Shown here: in pieces, positions 19,931 through 31,330 of the stretch
How positions within the stretch are numbered: position 1 is the stretch's first letter
Layout: each line of letters starts with the position of its first letter
DNA from: Amborella trichopoda
Lineage: Eukaryota; Streptophyta; Magnoliopsida; Amborellales; Amborellaceae
Reading direction: 5' to 3'
Length of the DNA stretch: 64,000 nt
NCBI RefSeq assembly: GCF_000471905.2
Contig: NW_006499883.1
Location: 1,398,499 to 1,462,498 of the forward strand
Program-made: the position numbers and the translations under genes
Notes under the pieces: generated by a model
Told to the model about the DNA's origin: nothing
Database searches by the model: none
What the model saw: only the letters and a program-made list of their open reading frames with translations

Positions 19931-19973
19931 TCGTGGAAAGGCTTCTACAAGTGGTTCTACTCAATTAGCTGCA

Positions 19974-20645
19974 TTGGCCTTTATTCCTAGTTCAACCAAC
20001 ATGGACGAAGTTGTTTCTATTGACTCCCACTCTACATCTACACCCACATCATCTATAGTTCCTGTACTCTTTTCAGAGTTTCCCTCTGTTAACTCAAATA
20101 CACTTCAACAGCTTACTCATGCCTTACCTGCCTTGGGTTTTTCAGGTAATTCAAATGCTCTTTCAAATACTTGGATCATAGACTCAAATTCTCTTTCAAG
20201 TACTTGGATCATAAACGCAAGAATATCTAACCATTTGACAGGACAAATATCTCAATTATCCTCTGTGACACCTCATTTCGGTCAATTGACTTATTTTACT
20301 GCTAATGAAGACTCTAGAAATACCATTATTCCTGGTCCCTCTGGTGATTCCTTATCACTTAAGGATGTCCGTCATGTTCCTAACCTTCCTCTCAATTTGT
20401 TATCTACTTGTCAATTAGTTGACAATAAGTGTCTTGTCTCATTTTCTAATAAAGGTTGTGTGTTCCAGGATCAAGCAACAAGGAAGGTGATTGGGAAAGG
20501 CACTAAGAAGGGTCATCTCTTGACAGTCAACTTCAGCAAGCGCCTTTTCACCTTTCACAGGCCCTATATGTTTGCCACATTTCCCTTTCTTTTCATGAAA
20601 TATGCCAATCAATATCTCTCTGATATGTTTGGCATTGTAGGTTAA
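19974..20645 (+). pseudogene. Copia protease and pre-integrase region
   Basis: Ser/Thr-rich start, then the protease active-site region. Two adjacent copies of TWII appear (NTWIIDSNS and STWIINARISNHLTG) from a ~48-bp local duplication. The copia consensus at this place has Asp-Ser/Thr-Gly, and neither copy keeps it, so the protease is dead. Downstream are VRHVPNLPLNLLSTCQL and the Gag/integrase linker GTKKGHLL. The His/Cys zinc-binding part of the pre-integrase follows in broken frame after 20645 (CESCKLAKH near 20735). Confidence 0.85.
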
Positions 20646-20811
20646 GTCATCCACACTCTCAAAAAGTGTTATCCGTTTTGTATTATGGGATGTTATTTTT
20701 CCAATAAAAAGCTTAATAAAGATATTTTGTGTGAGAGTTGCAAGTTAGCAAAACACTTGGCTCTCCCTTCCCCTCGTAGTAATAATAAAAAGTACCAGCC
20801 ATTGTTTTTTA

Positions 20812-21490
20812 GTGTACTCTGATGTGTGGGGGCGTGCTCCTGTTCCTTCGATTAGTGATTTTTCTTATTATGTGAGATTTATTGATGATTCTTCAAAGTA
20901 CACAAGGGTTTATTTTCTCAAACACAAATCAAGTGTGTTTAATGTTTTTCAATACTTCCATAGCATGATTAGAAATCAATTTAAGAAAAATATTAAAGTC
21001 TTTAGGTCAGATTCAAGGGAGGAATACCTATCCAAGGAATTTCAGGCATATCTTAGTACAAATGACATTTTACATCAACGTTCATGCCCTAATACCCCTG
21101 AACAAAATGAAGGTGTCGAAAGTAAGCATCATCATATCTTTGAAAACAACTAGTTCTCTTCTTATAAGCTTTCATTCTCCTAATAATATGTGGGCTGAAG
21201 CAATCTCCACTGCTGCGTATCGTGTTAATCTTCTTCCTACTCCTGTTCTGCACAATGTTTCACCTTTTCATAAGTTTTTTCAAAATTACCCTGATTACTC
21301 ACACTTACAAGTGTTGGGTGCACTTGTTTTGTTCTTCTACCCTCTCTTGCACGAGATAAACTCTCATCTAAGTCTGTCAAATACATGTTTGCGGTATACA
21401 ACTAATCAAAAGGGGTATCGTTGCTTTGATCCCACCATTAATTGTGTGAGAATCTCACAACATGTTTTTTTTTTCTTTTAAATATATCTT
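20812..21490 (+). pseudogene. Copia integrase
   Basis: Integrase core that would insert the cDNA. 20812-21153 reads YSDVWGRAPVPS (first catalytic Asp), FIDDSSKYTRVYFLK, FRSDSREEYLS (second Asp region) and CPNTPEQNEGVESKHHHIFE (Glu region). In functional elements the last block is close to TPQQNGVAERKHR, so it has drifted. A frameshift near 21100 moves the remainder to 21062-21481 (NMWAEAISTAAYRVN, LQVLGAL), the typical C-terminal part with the GY/RCFDP motif. The frame then breaks at a T-rich run (about 21465). Confidence 0.85.
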
Positions 21491-21799
21491 TTCATCAACA
21501 CTATTTACACCCTACTACACCCACATGTCCACCTGATTTTTTAATCCTCACTGGATTCGACATTCCTAGTCCTCAAGGCTGTAACTCCAATGAGCCAACT
21601 CTTCCTAGTACTGATCATCTACCACCTCCAATTGTTGATCTACCCATTGTCTCTCAGCAACTTTGGCAGTCTCTTTGTAAGTTTGTTCCTTCTGATTGTC
21701 TTAACTTGCTAGTGGTTTGCTTATCTCATACATGTTTTCCAACAAGCACTCCTAACCCTTTTTTTCATGTGTCATCCTCTTATTCTCAGGCATTTAAAC

Positions 21800-22760
21800 T
21801 TTAATGTTGGCACATGGCCATGAATGAGGAAATCACAGTTTTAGAGGTGAACCACACTTGGGATTTAGTTCCATTGCCCCCTAACAAGCATGTCATTGGT
21901 AGTAAATGAGTTTATAAGATTAAGTTATGAGCTGATGACACCCTTGAGCGGCACAAAGCACAATTAGTTACAGAAGATTATACTCAAGAATATGGTAATG
22001 ATTATGAAGAAAATTTTGCTCCTGTTGCTAAGATGACTACAATTCGTACTCTTCTTGCACTAGCATCAATTCGTGACTGGCCTATATTGGCAGATGGATG
22101 TTAAAAATGTTTTTCTTAATGGAGAGCTTCAAGATGAAGTTTATATGCACCAACCACCTGGAATTTGTTGTTATACCTGTGTTTGCTGCTCTAGATACAT
22201 CATTTCTGTCGACTTCGTAATGTAATTTATGGTCTTAAACAACTTCTTTGTGCATGGTTTGAGCATTTTAGGGATGTCATTCTTGCAACTGGTTTTATTC
22301 AAAGTAAACATGATCACTACATGTTTATTCATACCACAGACATGACATTTGTATTATCTTACTATATATTGATGATATTCTCATCTCTTGAGATGATTAC
22401 ACTTCCATCAAAGATATGAAGCTACGATTCCAAAAAGAATTTCAAATGAAAGACCTTGGGGAAGTATCTTACTTCCTTGGCCTTGAGATCGCTCGTTCTA
22501 AACATGGTATTTATATCCATCAACAGAAGTATGCAATTGATCTTATTCCAGTTCCCGATTGACTGATGTGAAGGTTGTAGATACACCCATGGAGCTTAAT
22601 GTTAAAATTTCTGCGCATTTTAGAGACCCTCTTCCTGTGCCTACAATGTATCGCAAACTCGTAGACTCCCTCATCCATCTCACTATGACATACCTAGATA
22701 TTAAATATGATGTCTACGTTGTAAGCCAGTTTGTTTTAGATCCTTGATGACTACATCTAT
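21800..22760 (+). pseudogene. Copia reverse transcriptase
   Basis: RT in several frames, with stops at ~21907, 21926 and others. Visible motifs: TWDLVPLPPNKHVIGSK, YEENFAPVAKMTTIRTLLAL, the QMDVKNVFLNGELQDEVYM block (catalytic Asp, frameshifted near 22088), LYIDDI near 22367-22384 (catalytic DD), MKDLGEVSYFLGLEIARSK, VDTPMELNVK at 22559-22640, and YRKLVDSLIHLTMTYLDIKY. Order and spacing match copia RT. Many disruptions rule out activity. Confidence 0.88.
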
Positions 22761-22784
22761 CAACAATCCATTGAATTTTATGCT

Positions 22785-23326
22785 ATGTTCAAGGTACTTC
22801 CATTCGTGGATTATTTTTTACCTTCACATCTTTTTTTAGATCTCAGCGCATATGCAGATGCAGATTGGACAGGTGATTCAGACACTTGTCGCTCTACTAC
22901 AGGATATTGTGTATTTCTTGGATCCTCCTTGATATCATGGAAGAATAAGAAACAAGATATTGTCTCTAAGTCAAGCACTGAAGCTGAGTATCGTGCTCTG
23001 TCCTTTGTTATCAGTGAGATTATTTGAGTTTGTGCTCTTCTCAATGATTTTGGTATCACTATTTTCATATCCCACACCTTTATATGCAAATAACCAAAGT
23101 GCGATTAAAATTGCATCTAATCCAGTCTTTCATGAGAGGACAAAGCATATTAATGTGGATTACCATTATGTTTGTGACATCTATCTTGATGGCATATTAT
23201 CTGTCCATTATGCGTGTTCTACTATACAAACGACTAATATTTTGACCAAATCAGTTACTCGAAAACTCCATGATTTTCTCGTGGACAAGATAATGCTTTC
23301 CTCATGTCCGCATCAGCTTGACGGGG
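22785..23326 (+). pseudogene. Copia RNase H
   Basis: RNase H domain, which would remove the RNA template. [20 protein letters not shown] (with the Asp residues), [20 protein letters not shown] and STEAEYRAL (catalytic Glu region) lie at 22785-23027. A frameshift leads to 22960-23330 with ANNQSAIKIASNPVFHERTK and HINVDYHYV. It ends next to the polypurine-like GACGGGG at 23321-23326. Confidence 0.9.
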
Positions 23327-23342
23327 TAATAATAAATAAAAT

Positions 23343-23760
23343 TGCTACCTTTTTTAATATTTACGAAGTGGCCTTAGGGATTAAGGTTAATTTTGCGAAG
23401 TTGGATGTAGTTGGTATTAATTGTGATGAATCCTTATTGGCCTGAATGGCAACTACCCTAGGTTGCAAAGTAGAGAACTTCCCTATCTTGTACTTGGGGC
23501 TGCCTATTTTAGATGGGAGGTTACCTATGGGTGTATGGGATAAAGTAATCCAAAGAATTCAAATTAAACTTGATTTATGGAAGTATAAAGACATCTCTTT
23601 TGGAGGTAGGATTACCTTGATTAAAGCTTGCCTCTCAAATTTATCGATCTATCAAATGTCCTTGCTGCAGATTCCTCACAGGGTGGTCAAGAAGATTGAA
23701 ACTTTGATGAGAAACTTTTTGTGGAGCTCTTTCGACAACTCTTAAAATGTTGCACTTCTT
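23343..23760 (+). pseudogene. LINE RT C-terminal part (fragment 1)
   Basis: Downstream of the RT catalytic palm. It carries ALGIKVNFAKLDVVGINCD, a stop (TGA at 23443), GCKVENFPILYLGLPILDGR, LWKYKDISFGGRITLIKACL and RVVKKIETLMRNFLW. This is the thumb and connection region of plant LINE ORF2. No YADD motif is present because truncation removed it. Confidence 0.85.
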
Positions 23761-24373
23761 GCGTTGGGATAGGGTGTGTACCCCTACGATGGAAGGTGGA
23801 CTAGGCTTAAGGCGAGTTACTTTGTTTAACTAAGCACTTATGTCTAAGTGGTGGTGGAGAAGTTTGATCCTTAAAGACCAGTTGTGGTACAAAGTTGTTG
23901 CTGCAAAATATGGGGTTGATCGATTTCAGATGTGATTTGGAGGTAGAAGTGGTACACAGGCGATGTCTTCTCTCTGGAAGCACATTCATTCGTGTAGGGC
24001 GCTGATTCACAAGGATGTCCGGTGGTCCTTGGGTGATGGTTGTAGCATCTCTTTCTAGCACCACAAGTGGGTTGGAGATGTGCCTTTGAAGCTTCTCTTT
24101 CCCGTTGTTTTTCGACGTATGGTTAACCTCAATGCTGCTGTCACTACTGTGTTTGTACGCAGGGGTTGCCAGGTGAGTTGGAACATTTCTCTCCCCTATA
24201 GTAGGATTCCCGATGCTGTTTTTCAGGAATTCGTTGGGCTGCTTATCCTTCTCCATCAGGTCTATGTTCCACATAATGCCTCCGACATAGACATTTGGAA
24301 GATTCAGTCCGATGGACAGCACTCAGTTAAGTCCATGCATAACCTCTTGTTCTGTGACCACTAGCATTGGTCG

Positions 24374-24640
24374 ATGCCTCAGATTGCCCTAATCTGGAAA
24401 TGGCCTTTCCCTTTAAAGATACAAGCTTTCCTTTGGCTGGAAGTACAAAATAAGGTTCTCACTGTTGACAACCTTATCAAGAGAGGTAAGGTGTTGCCTA
24501 ATGTGTACTTATTGTGTAAATTGGATGCTGAAATAGGGCCACACCTCTTTCTTCATTGCGCTTTCACTTTTTGAATCTGGTGCTGGTTTTTGATGAACTT
24601 GGTCTTGCCTTGGTGATGCCTGCTGATGTTCTTGGGATCA
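24374..24640 (+). pseudogene. LINE zf-RVT zinc-binding region (fragment 1)
   Basis: The frame WKWPFPLKIQAFLWLEVQNK, then NLIKRGKVLPNVYLLCKLDA and HLFLHCAF, matches the zinc-binding region after RT in plant LINEs (C..C...H....C spacing). The first Cys of the usual CxxC is replaced (YLLC), so binding is doubtful. It is preceded by the frame at 24080-24364, which contains the W-rich connection segment. Confidence 0.75.
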
Positions 24641-24698
24641 TCTCGATTTTGTCGGCTCCCCTTCCGAAGGCTAGCATGATCTTACGGAAGATGACAAG

Positions 24699-25360
24699 AT
24701 GTGTAATTCTCTGGGAGGTTTGGAAGGAAAGGAACCGTATTTCGATAATGTCAACCTACCTTTTGCGAAGGTGTTGGACAATATTCTTCATGGGTTGTGG
24801 CTCTTCTGCTCTGTGTCGAAGGATCGATCCAATATGTTGGAAATTGATGTCAAGAGGAACCTTTCAATCCTCTTTCGTCTAAGTGTTTTCAAAAGTAGAC
24901 CGACGCGTAGATGGATGCCCCCCTTGGAGGGAACTTTTAAACTCAATTTTGACGGAAGCTCTTTGGGAAATCTTGGTCCGGCTGGCATTGGAGGTGTTCT
25001 AAGAGACTGAAATGGTACGGTGGTGTTCTCTTATGCTGGACCCCTTGGGGATAGAACGGCCAACTATGCGTAGATGCAGAGCCTTCTTCATGGCTTAAAG
25101 ATCTTCATTGAAAGGCAACTAGGCCGGTTCTGTATTGTGGAGGGGGATTCACTGAACGTCATTAATTGGTGTAATGGAACTCATAGACCCCCCTAAGAGC
25201 TTAGGTTCACCTTGCTGCAGATCTGGGATTTGTCTAGGACTCCTGATACTTCGTTTGTGCATGTTTTTCGTGAGGCTAATGTGCTAGCCTATCATTTTGC
25301 AAAAGGTAGTTCGACCCTTACGTCTTTTTTATCTTCAGATACTGTAATATCTTTCTAGCT
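24699..25360 (+). pseudogene. LINE RNase H (fragment 1)
   Basis: 24699-25010 ends in FKLNFDGSSLGNLGPAGIGG and VLRD (RNase H start, with the FDG Asp). A TGA at 25008-25010 follows, then degraded continuation (EGDSLNVINWCNG near 25140-25175 and HVFREANVLAYHFAKGSS near 25259-25310). The domain is recognisable but interrupted. Confidence 0.8.
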
Positions 25361-25608
25361 TTTGATTAATACAAGTACCGAATTTCTCTCAAAAAAATAA
25401 TAAATAAAATAAAATGTAATTTTGTATAGCTTTCATTTGTCCTTTATTGTCGTTGTATATTTACGTAGGGATAGTTTGGTCTACACTAAATATATATTGT
25501 ATATAAACCCTCTTAGGGTTTCATTCTTGGTAACGAGAATTAGCCCTACATTTCATTTCTCTATCTATCTCTCCCTTTCATCTTTGCTTCTCGAAATCTA
25601 TCATGAAC

Positions 25609-27210
25609 AAGAACACCAAAACTTGATGGATATTTGCGAACTAGGCATAGAGTCACAAAACCCCAAAATATGAGGCTAGTATTTGGGGCAATGTGTCGAT
25701 GGGGTTCGAGGGTTATTTCTAGTCAAGGTTAGCAAGTATACCTTATGATCGTTTAACAACTATGGCAGACTGTTAAGTATTTCTGAGTACTTCGAAGTAA
25801 CTATGAGAATTATGTGAAATGCTATGGAGCAAGTATTTGAGAGAACTATTGTTAGCTCAAGTATATCTAAGTATTACTGTCGCCTTTGCGCGTAGGCTAG
25901 GCTTTAAGATGCCATAAGCCAAACTCTTTGACCTCGATGTATCCCATAGTGTGTCCATAGATAGTTGCAAATGGAAACCCCTCTTTTTGGTCATGATAAA
26001 AAAAAAATGATGTATGCACTTATGGTAGAGAGGGAACCGCACATCTAAAAGATTGGGACAAGATTGCATGTCCCAAGGGGTCTACATGTAATTCACAATA
26101 ATTAGAATTTGGTCATCTATAGTATTTACTTTGACAAGTTGAGCATGAACGTCTGTTAGAGATAGTGGGTTATAGATCTTATTGAATTAGTTTAAGAAAA
26201 ATGGATTAGGGTTATGCAACTAGCCGAGTCGAGTGCTTAATTGTCCGATTCTATTTCCTACATGATCTTACGTTCTTAAAATAGTTATATTTGATTGAAA
26301 ATTGATTTAAATTGATGAAATAATCTTGAACATGAATTCTGGTGATTTTTAGGAATTTAATGCAATCTTATTGGGGGGAATTTGGGTTTAAAAATTTTTC
26401 TTTAGGAAATTTCATCCTAAGGACATAACTTCAACATAGGGCTCAAATGGCCAATGGGCCCCACATCTGACTGGCCAATGTTGCGCCACAAGGCAAGCAT
26501 GTGGCCCACACGCAGATGACGTTTGATGACACTAGCCCTTGGTAGAGCGTAGATATGTTGTGTTTGGTTGAGCATTTTATTTGTAATATGTTTAATTTTG
26601 TCTTTGTGACTTTCCTTTTATTTTTAGCACGGTATTGTAACTCACACATATACACATTGGTACATGTGGGTACCATCTAGGCTTAGATATATATTTTTTA
26701 GTAATTGGGTTTATTTGAATTTAAAATTTTAAAATTAAAAAGAAAATTCCTTTTTTTTTTTGAAAATTTAATTTGGATTAAAGTCGATAAGGTGGTAAAA
26801 TCACATTCACACATCATCAAATGTAATTATGCGATATGAGGCTAGGATTAAAGCCTCTCTCTCACAATAGCTCACAAAGATCAAGATGGGTTCTACACAC
26901 TCCCTAGAGAACCATATAAAACTTCATTAATCCTAAACTCTTTCTAACACTAAATCATTTTTCTCTAGCCCCCGCATTGAGATAAGAGAGGGCTAAGAGA
27001 GAGAAGAGAGAAAAGTGGATGTTCCTCCCTTGGTGAGTCTTACAAGGCCAAGCCATGTAGCTACATTGAGTATGGTGATATTGGTAATCCATAGCAACCA
27101 AAGGAAGTTATCCTCACATCGTTTTGATGCAAAACAAAATTAAAAATAATAGTAATTAAATTTTCATATTTTGTAATTTTTTGAGTTTTTTTTTTTTTAG
27201 AATTTAGTTA
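25609..27210. other. Unassigned region between copia and LINE
   Basis: 1.6 kb without recognisable TE protein or host gene. Small open frames (25422-25673, 25857-26069, 26443-26676) lack family motifs and cross unrelated features. Ends in a poly(T) stretch (27185-27199) just before the LINE target site. Confidence 0.5.
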
Positions 27211-27258
27211 GGGTGTTGAAGGTATGAAGTTACACCGATTTAGTGTGGTTTCTGTAAA

Positions 27259-27930
27259 ATGGAGCTTGGGGGAGAAGATGATGAGGTGGATGGTAGGTTT
27301 GATTGTTTGGGAGCTTCTATCATTCAGGTGAGGAATGACCTTTCATCCGGCCTCCTTGCAGGGGCTGGATTCTCTGTTGTGGGCTCCTTCTCCCTACCAG
27401 CTAATGATATTTTTGGTCTGAGTGATTGGGCTTGGAGGGGATGGGGTTTATCTTATGCTCCGCTTGTTAAAATTTTGGGAGACAACAAAATAGCCTTTTT
27501 GCTGCTATCAAAAGAGGATGCTTTTGTTGCTCTTTCCAATAGGTTTTTTAGGATTCGGGGCAAGTTGTTTTCCTTGGATTTATGGAAACCTTCTACCCAT
27601 CTATCCTATATGCAGAAAGAGAGTCTTTGGATCAGCCTTTCTGGTATCCCATTCCATGCTTGGACTCTGGATACAGTCCGAAGATTGCAAATTGTTGTGG
27701 GGAATTTTGCGATGTTGATAATGACTCTTTTGTGGGGATTGATGTTAGAGTTGTTAGAGTATGTATATGGAAACTCATAGCGATGTCTATCCCCAAAGTT
27801 GTAAGACTGGTTGTGGGGCAAGAGTCTTTGCCATTGGAGTCTCTTCGATGGCTACAAAAAAGCCACGTATGCCTAAACCTGTGACAGAGGAAGGATGGAA
27901 GGAGGTTCATCATCATTGACCTCATGACTA
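27259..27930 (+). pseudogene. LINE ORF1 N-terminal part (DUF4283-like)
   Basis: ORF1 proteins of plant LINEs bind the RNA. 27259-27780 gives a frame with WGLSYAPLVKILGDNKIAF, LLLSKEDAFVALSNRFFRIR, LFSLDLWKPSTHLSYMQKES and LWISLSGIPFHAWTLDTVRR. This fits the DUF4283 pattern found in plant LINE ORF1 and related Gag-like genes. A frameshift near 27720 moves the continuation to 27582-27884 (IPKVVRLVVGQESLPLESLR), followed by a (T)15 run at 27932-27946, which separates it from the C-terminal part. The assignment comes from pattern memory. Confidence 0.65.
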
Positions 27931-28182
27931 TTTTTTTTTTTTTGGGCAGCTCAATGGAATTTTCTGCAGAAGCGTGACCACTGAAATTTTATGATAGGAG
28001 TTACGAATTTTCGAAATTTGAAAATTTGGAAAAGATGGATACCGGTTGGCCGTTCTGGGAAATTCCGGCGTCTTATCCGTCAAACATTTGTGGTGGTGTG
28101 GTGGATGTTAACCAACATTCTGGTCGCACGGGCTCACCTTTTTCGAAAGATCAAAATCTAAGGAAAAATCAGTCCGAACTGC

Positions 28183-29214
28183 ATGCAGTCTTTTCGGCCT
28201 AATTATCGGGGCTGGTTGGGAATACCCCCCCGGATACTTCACCGACGACGGGATGTGATCTGCAGGCTAAGGCATTTCCTCTTTCCTTCTTCTCTGCGGC
28301 TGATTCTGAGAAAGTTCTCTCTCATAAGATTGAAAAGGCTAGAAGCCTTTTCCTCCTTTCGGTCCTGGTGGTTGCGAGTCAATGCAGCCTGTCTTCGGTC
28401 TTTGGTGGCCTCCCTGGTGCTTCTATCGGTGCTCAAAATTATGTATCTTCCTCATCATCGTCGGGTGGCTAGGCCATATCGATCCATTGCGAGTCCCACT
28501 TTTGATCCTCTGTCGGTGGATCCTTTAGCGATCGTGTTGGTTGAGGAGAGCTCAGAGCCTCAGTTGCTGGAAGAAGGAGAGTTCGTCCCAAAGACTTTGA
28601 TTGTTGCAGCAGACGCTACTTCAGAGGGTAACTTACGTGAAAGACATGCCTTGGTGCCGGTGGATGACCAACCTCACCTAAATGTTATCCCTAAGGAGAC
28701 CCGTTTGTTGCTGCTTCACTTTATGGATGACAAATTGGTTAATTTGGGTCAAGATGTCATGGTCGAAGAGATGGTGACTGACCCGGAGTTGGACATTATC
28801 AGGACTATTGTTTCTGACTGTGGTATGGACTTCAATGTGTCCATTGGAGTTGTTTTTCAAGAGATTGTTGCTAAGAAAAAGGCTGAGAAGAAAGCGAAGG
28901 TTGCTGAGTGCAAGGAGCCATGTGAAGCTTTGGCGAAAACTCAATCGATAGGGGCTAAGATGAAGAATAAAGGCAAAGTTGTCACTAAAGGAACTAGGTC
29001 TTCAGCAATGTTACAGGCTCGACGTGTTCTTCCTCTGAATACGGCTACTCGTGGTGTTGTCATCTCAGATGACCAGGTGATTGATGTAAGTTTTGATTCT
29101 TCGGGTGGTGACGGGATGCTCGGAGCTAGCCTTGATGAAGCAAGGATGTTGGAAAAAGTATTTTTTGGTGATAGCAAGGAGGGCCCAGGTTCTTCCTCTG
29201 TTAATCCTTGTTAA
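28183..29214 (+). pseudogene. LINE ORF1 C-terminal part
   Basis: The longest intact frame in the window (343 codons from its first ATG; the real start was probably in the DUF4283 part). The N-terminal third is Arg/Leu-rich and likely out of frame or degraded. The rest is acidic (VEESSEPQLLEEGEF, EEMVTDPELDI) followed by a Lys-rich segment (KKKAEKKAKVAE, KMKNKGKVV). It has no catalytic motif. Its stop codon TAA (29212-29214) directly abuts the ATG of ORF2 at 29215, the tight ORF1/ORF2 layout seen in plant LINEs. The position between ORF1 head and ORF2 supports the call more than the sequence does. Confidence 0.65.
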
Positions 29215-29960
29215 ATGATTGTGATTTGTTGGAATGTTAGAGGTCTGGGTGACCTCAAACGAAAAAAGGATGTTAAGTTTTTGGTTTCAAAATTCAGACC
29301 TTCAGTTCGAATTTTGCAGGAAACTAAACTTCCCTGCCCTACCTGTATGGGGCTAGTGAAGTTTGGGGTCCAAGTTCAGTAGATTTTGTTGGGGTGGCTT
29401 CTGTTGGAGCATCAGGGGGTCTTTGGATTCTTTGGGATCCTTCTATTCTTCGACTATTTTTTGTACTTGAAAAAACAAACTTTTTGTTAGTTGGTTGTGT
29501 GGGGCTTTCTTCTGATTTTAAATGGGGTTTGATGAATGCTTTTGGTCCTCAAACTTTTGCTGCTAAAGAAGTTTTTGTCAATGAGAGGTCAGATGCTCTT
29601 AATTCAGATGATTTTTTTATTTATTAGTGGGGGGGGGGATTTCAATTTTATTAGATGGCCGGATGAAAGTAATTATGGTGGGCCGATTACTGCTGCTATG
29701 CGGTTATTTAATAGGTTTATTGAGGCTTTTGCCTTGATTGACCTACCAATTTTGGGCACGGGTTTTAATTGGACCAATGGTAGTTCTATAAATCTATCAA
29801 TGTCTAAGCTTGATAGATTCTTGGTTTCTGGTGAATGGTTTGAGAACTTCTCTTAGGCTTCGGTTAAAGCTCTACCTCAACTTTCGTCAGATCACACCTC
29901 TATTATGTTGTGTTCAAAAGTTATATCTAAGGGTCCAACACCTTTTAGATTTGAAATAGG
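29215..29960 (+). pseudogene. LINE ORF2 endonuclease (EEP type)
   Basis: Starts MIVICWNVRGLGDLKRKKDV, the characteristic N-terminus of plant LINE ORF2 with the catalytic Asn. ILQETKL contains the metal-binding Glu. A one-base frameshift at ~29345 leads to VASVGASGGLWILWDPSILR (29394-29627). A second shift at a (G)9 run (29631-29639) leads to GDFNFIRWPDESN (catalytic Asp/Asn), FNWTNGSS, SKLDRFLVSGEW and LSSDHTSIML (Asp-His pair, 29880-29910). All key endonuclease blocks are recognisable, but in three frames. Confidence 0.88.
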
Positions 29961-30117
29961 TTGGCTTCATGAGAAAAAAGTGATATTGTCAATAATACTT
30001 GGGAGAATACTATCTCCTTTGGATCTCTTGATTATTAACTTCACAAAAAGATTTTGAATGTTAAACATAATCTGCTTGCTTGGAAAAGAGATAAGGGCTT
30101 TAATATTATAAGCAAAA

Positions 30118-31330
30118 TTGAGGAAGTTTTCGGTAGACTTGAGATGTTCTGCTGTCCAAAGTTTTGGGGCTTTATCAAATAAGTTTATTGTTAAAAGACA
30201 CTCTTATACTCAGGAGTTACAAGAACTTAGGAGAATTGAGGAGGTGTATTGGAAGCAAAGATCCCATGTTAGATGGTTGAAAGAAGGGGATCTGAATACT
30301 AAGTTTTTCCATGTGATTGCCAATGCCTGCACTCGTCAGAATGATATGTTTGGTCTTGTGATCAAGGTGTTGATCCAGAAGATGATAGTGGTATCTCTGA
30401 TGTTGTCATTAATCATTTCCAAAAGGCTTTCTCCTTTAAAATAAAAGCCACCCCCAGGTTGCATCGGGTGGGTTTTAGATCTCTTCTTTCTAATCTAATT
30501 TCTTTCTTGGAAAAAGATGTCTCTATGGCTGAATTAAAAAGAGTAGTATTCTCCTTGCCAGGTGATAAAGGTCCTGATACAGACAGATATCCTCTCATCT
30601 TTTTTCATACCTTTTGGCATTTAGTTGGATGTGAACTTTTGGAAATGGTAAGGGGGTTTCTAAGAAGAGGGGAACTTTTCAAAGGTGTCAACTCCACTCT
30701 TATAGCCATTAATCTTAAAAAGTCTGGGATCGCCTCTCTTTGTGATATCAATCCCATTAGCCTATTGATTAGCCTCTATAAAATTGTATCCAAAGTGCTT
30801 GCAGAGAAACTTAAAGTGGTGTTACCATCTATCATTTCTGGCCCCCAGACAACATTTATTAACAATAGGTTAATCACTGACAATGTTTTGGGTGCCCAGG
30901 AATGTATTCATTCTCGTATTATTGACAGTTCTCCCGGAATTGTGATCAAGTTGGATATAGAAAAGCTCAAGTTGGATATAGAAAAAGCTTATGATAGAGT
31001 GGAATGAAGTGTTCTGCTAGAGATAATGAAGAATATGGGGTTTGAGGAAAAATGGAGGAATTAGATGTTTAAAGGTAGCCCTATGGTTATTTTAGGGCTT
31101 TGAAGGGTCTTTGCCAAGGTGACCCTCTTTCACCATTTTTATTCACAATTTATGCAGAGTGTTTTAGTTTATTTGTTCGTAATATTGATTCTAAAGGGAA
31201 CTTTGCTAGTTTTCAACTTCCAAATGGGGGACCTTGTATATCTCATCTTCAATATGCTGATGATACTGTACTAGTTTGCGATGTTGAGGAGGAACAGGTC
31301 ACTAATATAACCACCTTTTAAAAATGTTGT
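30118..31330 (+). pseudogene. LINE ORF2 reverse transcriptase
   Basis: 30118-30444 shows the pre-RT region ([27 protein letters not shown]). 30459-31007 covers RT blocks: FSLPGDKGPDTD (usually DKAPGPDG), NSTLIAINLKKSGI, NPISLLISLYKIVSKVLAEK, GPQTTFINNRLITDNVLGAQ and IKLDIEKAYDRVE (catalytic Asp). A local 21-bp duplication repeats KLDIEK. After a TGA at 31005, 31100-31321 gives GLCQGDPLSPFLFTIYAE and LQYADDTVLVCD (catalytic YADD). The frame is broken by stops and shifts. Confidence 0.9.

Larger units (their letters stand above)
23343..25395 (+). mobile_element. 5'-truncated LINE inserted in the copia 3' LTR
   Basis: A ~2.05-kb LINE fragment flanked by the perfect 15-bp TSD AATAATAAATAAAAT (23328-23342 and 25396-25410) and ending in a short A run. 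It begins inside RT and includes the RT tail (PILYLGLPILDGRLPMGVWD, MRNFLWSS), a zinc-finger zf-RVT region and RNase H. It is of the same family as the LINE at 27227-33337: both share the segment around GGTATTAATTGTGATGA / GGTATCAATTGTGATGA. Confidence 0.9.
23327..25603 (+). repeat. Copia 3' LTR, split by a LINE
   Basis: The first 16 bp (23327-23342) and the remainder (25411-25603) reconstruct a ~209-bp LTR matching the 5' LTR. It ends CTATCA, followed by TSD TGAAC. Confidence 0.88.
18664..25608 (+). mobile_element. Complete but decayed Ty1/copia element with nested LINE
   Basis: A copia element bounded by the 5-bp TSD TGAAC (18664-18668 and 25604-25608). 5' LTR 18669-18878; tRNA-Met primer site at 18879; gag, protease, integrase, RT and RNase H in the copia order; a G-rich polypurine-like stretch (GACGGGG) just before the 3' LTR start at 23327. 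The 3' LTR is split by a LINE at 23343-25395 and resumes to 25603. LTRs begin TAATAAT and end CTATCA, so the usual TG start is altered in both. Without the LINE the element is ~4.9 kb, normal for copia. Confidence 0.9.

Noticed and set aside
28239-29177. Minus-strand frames opposite LINE ORF1
   Set aside because: They are shadows of the plus-strand ORF1, without motifs of their own.
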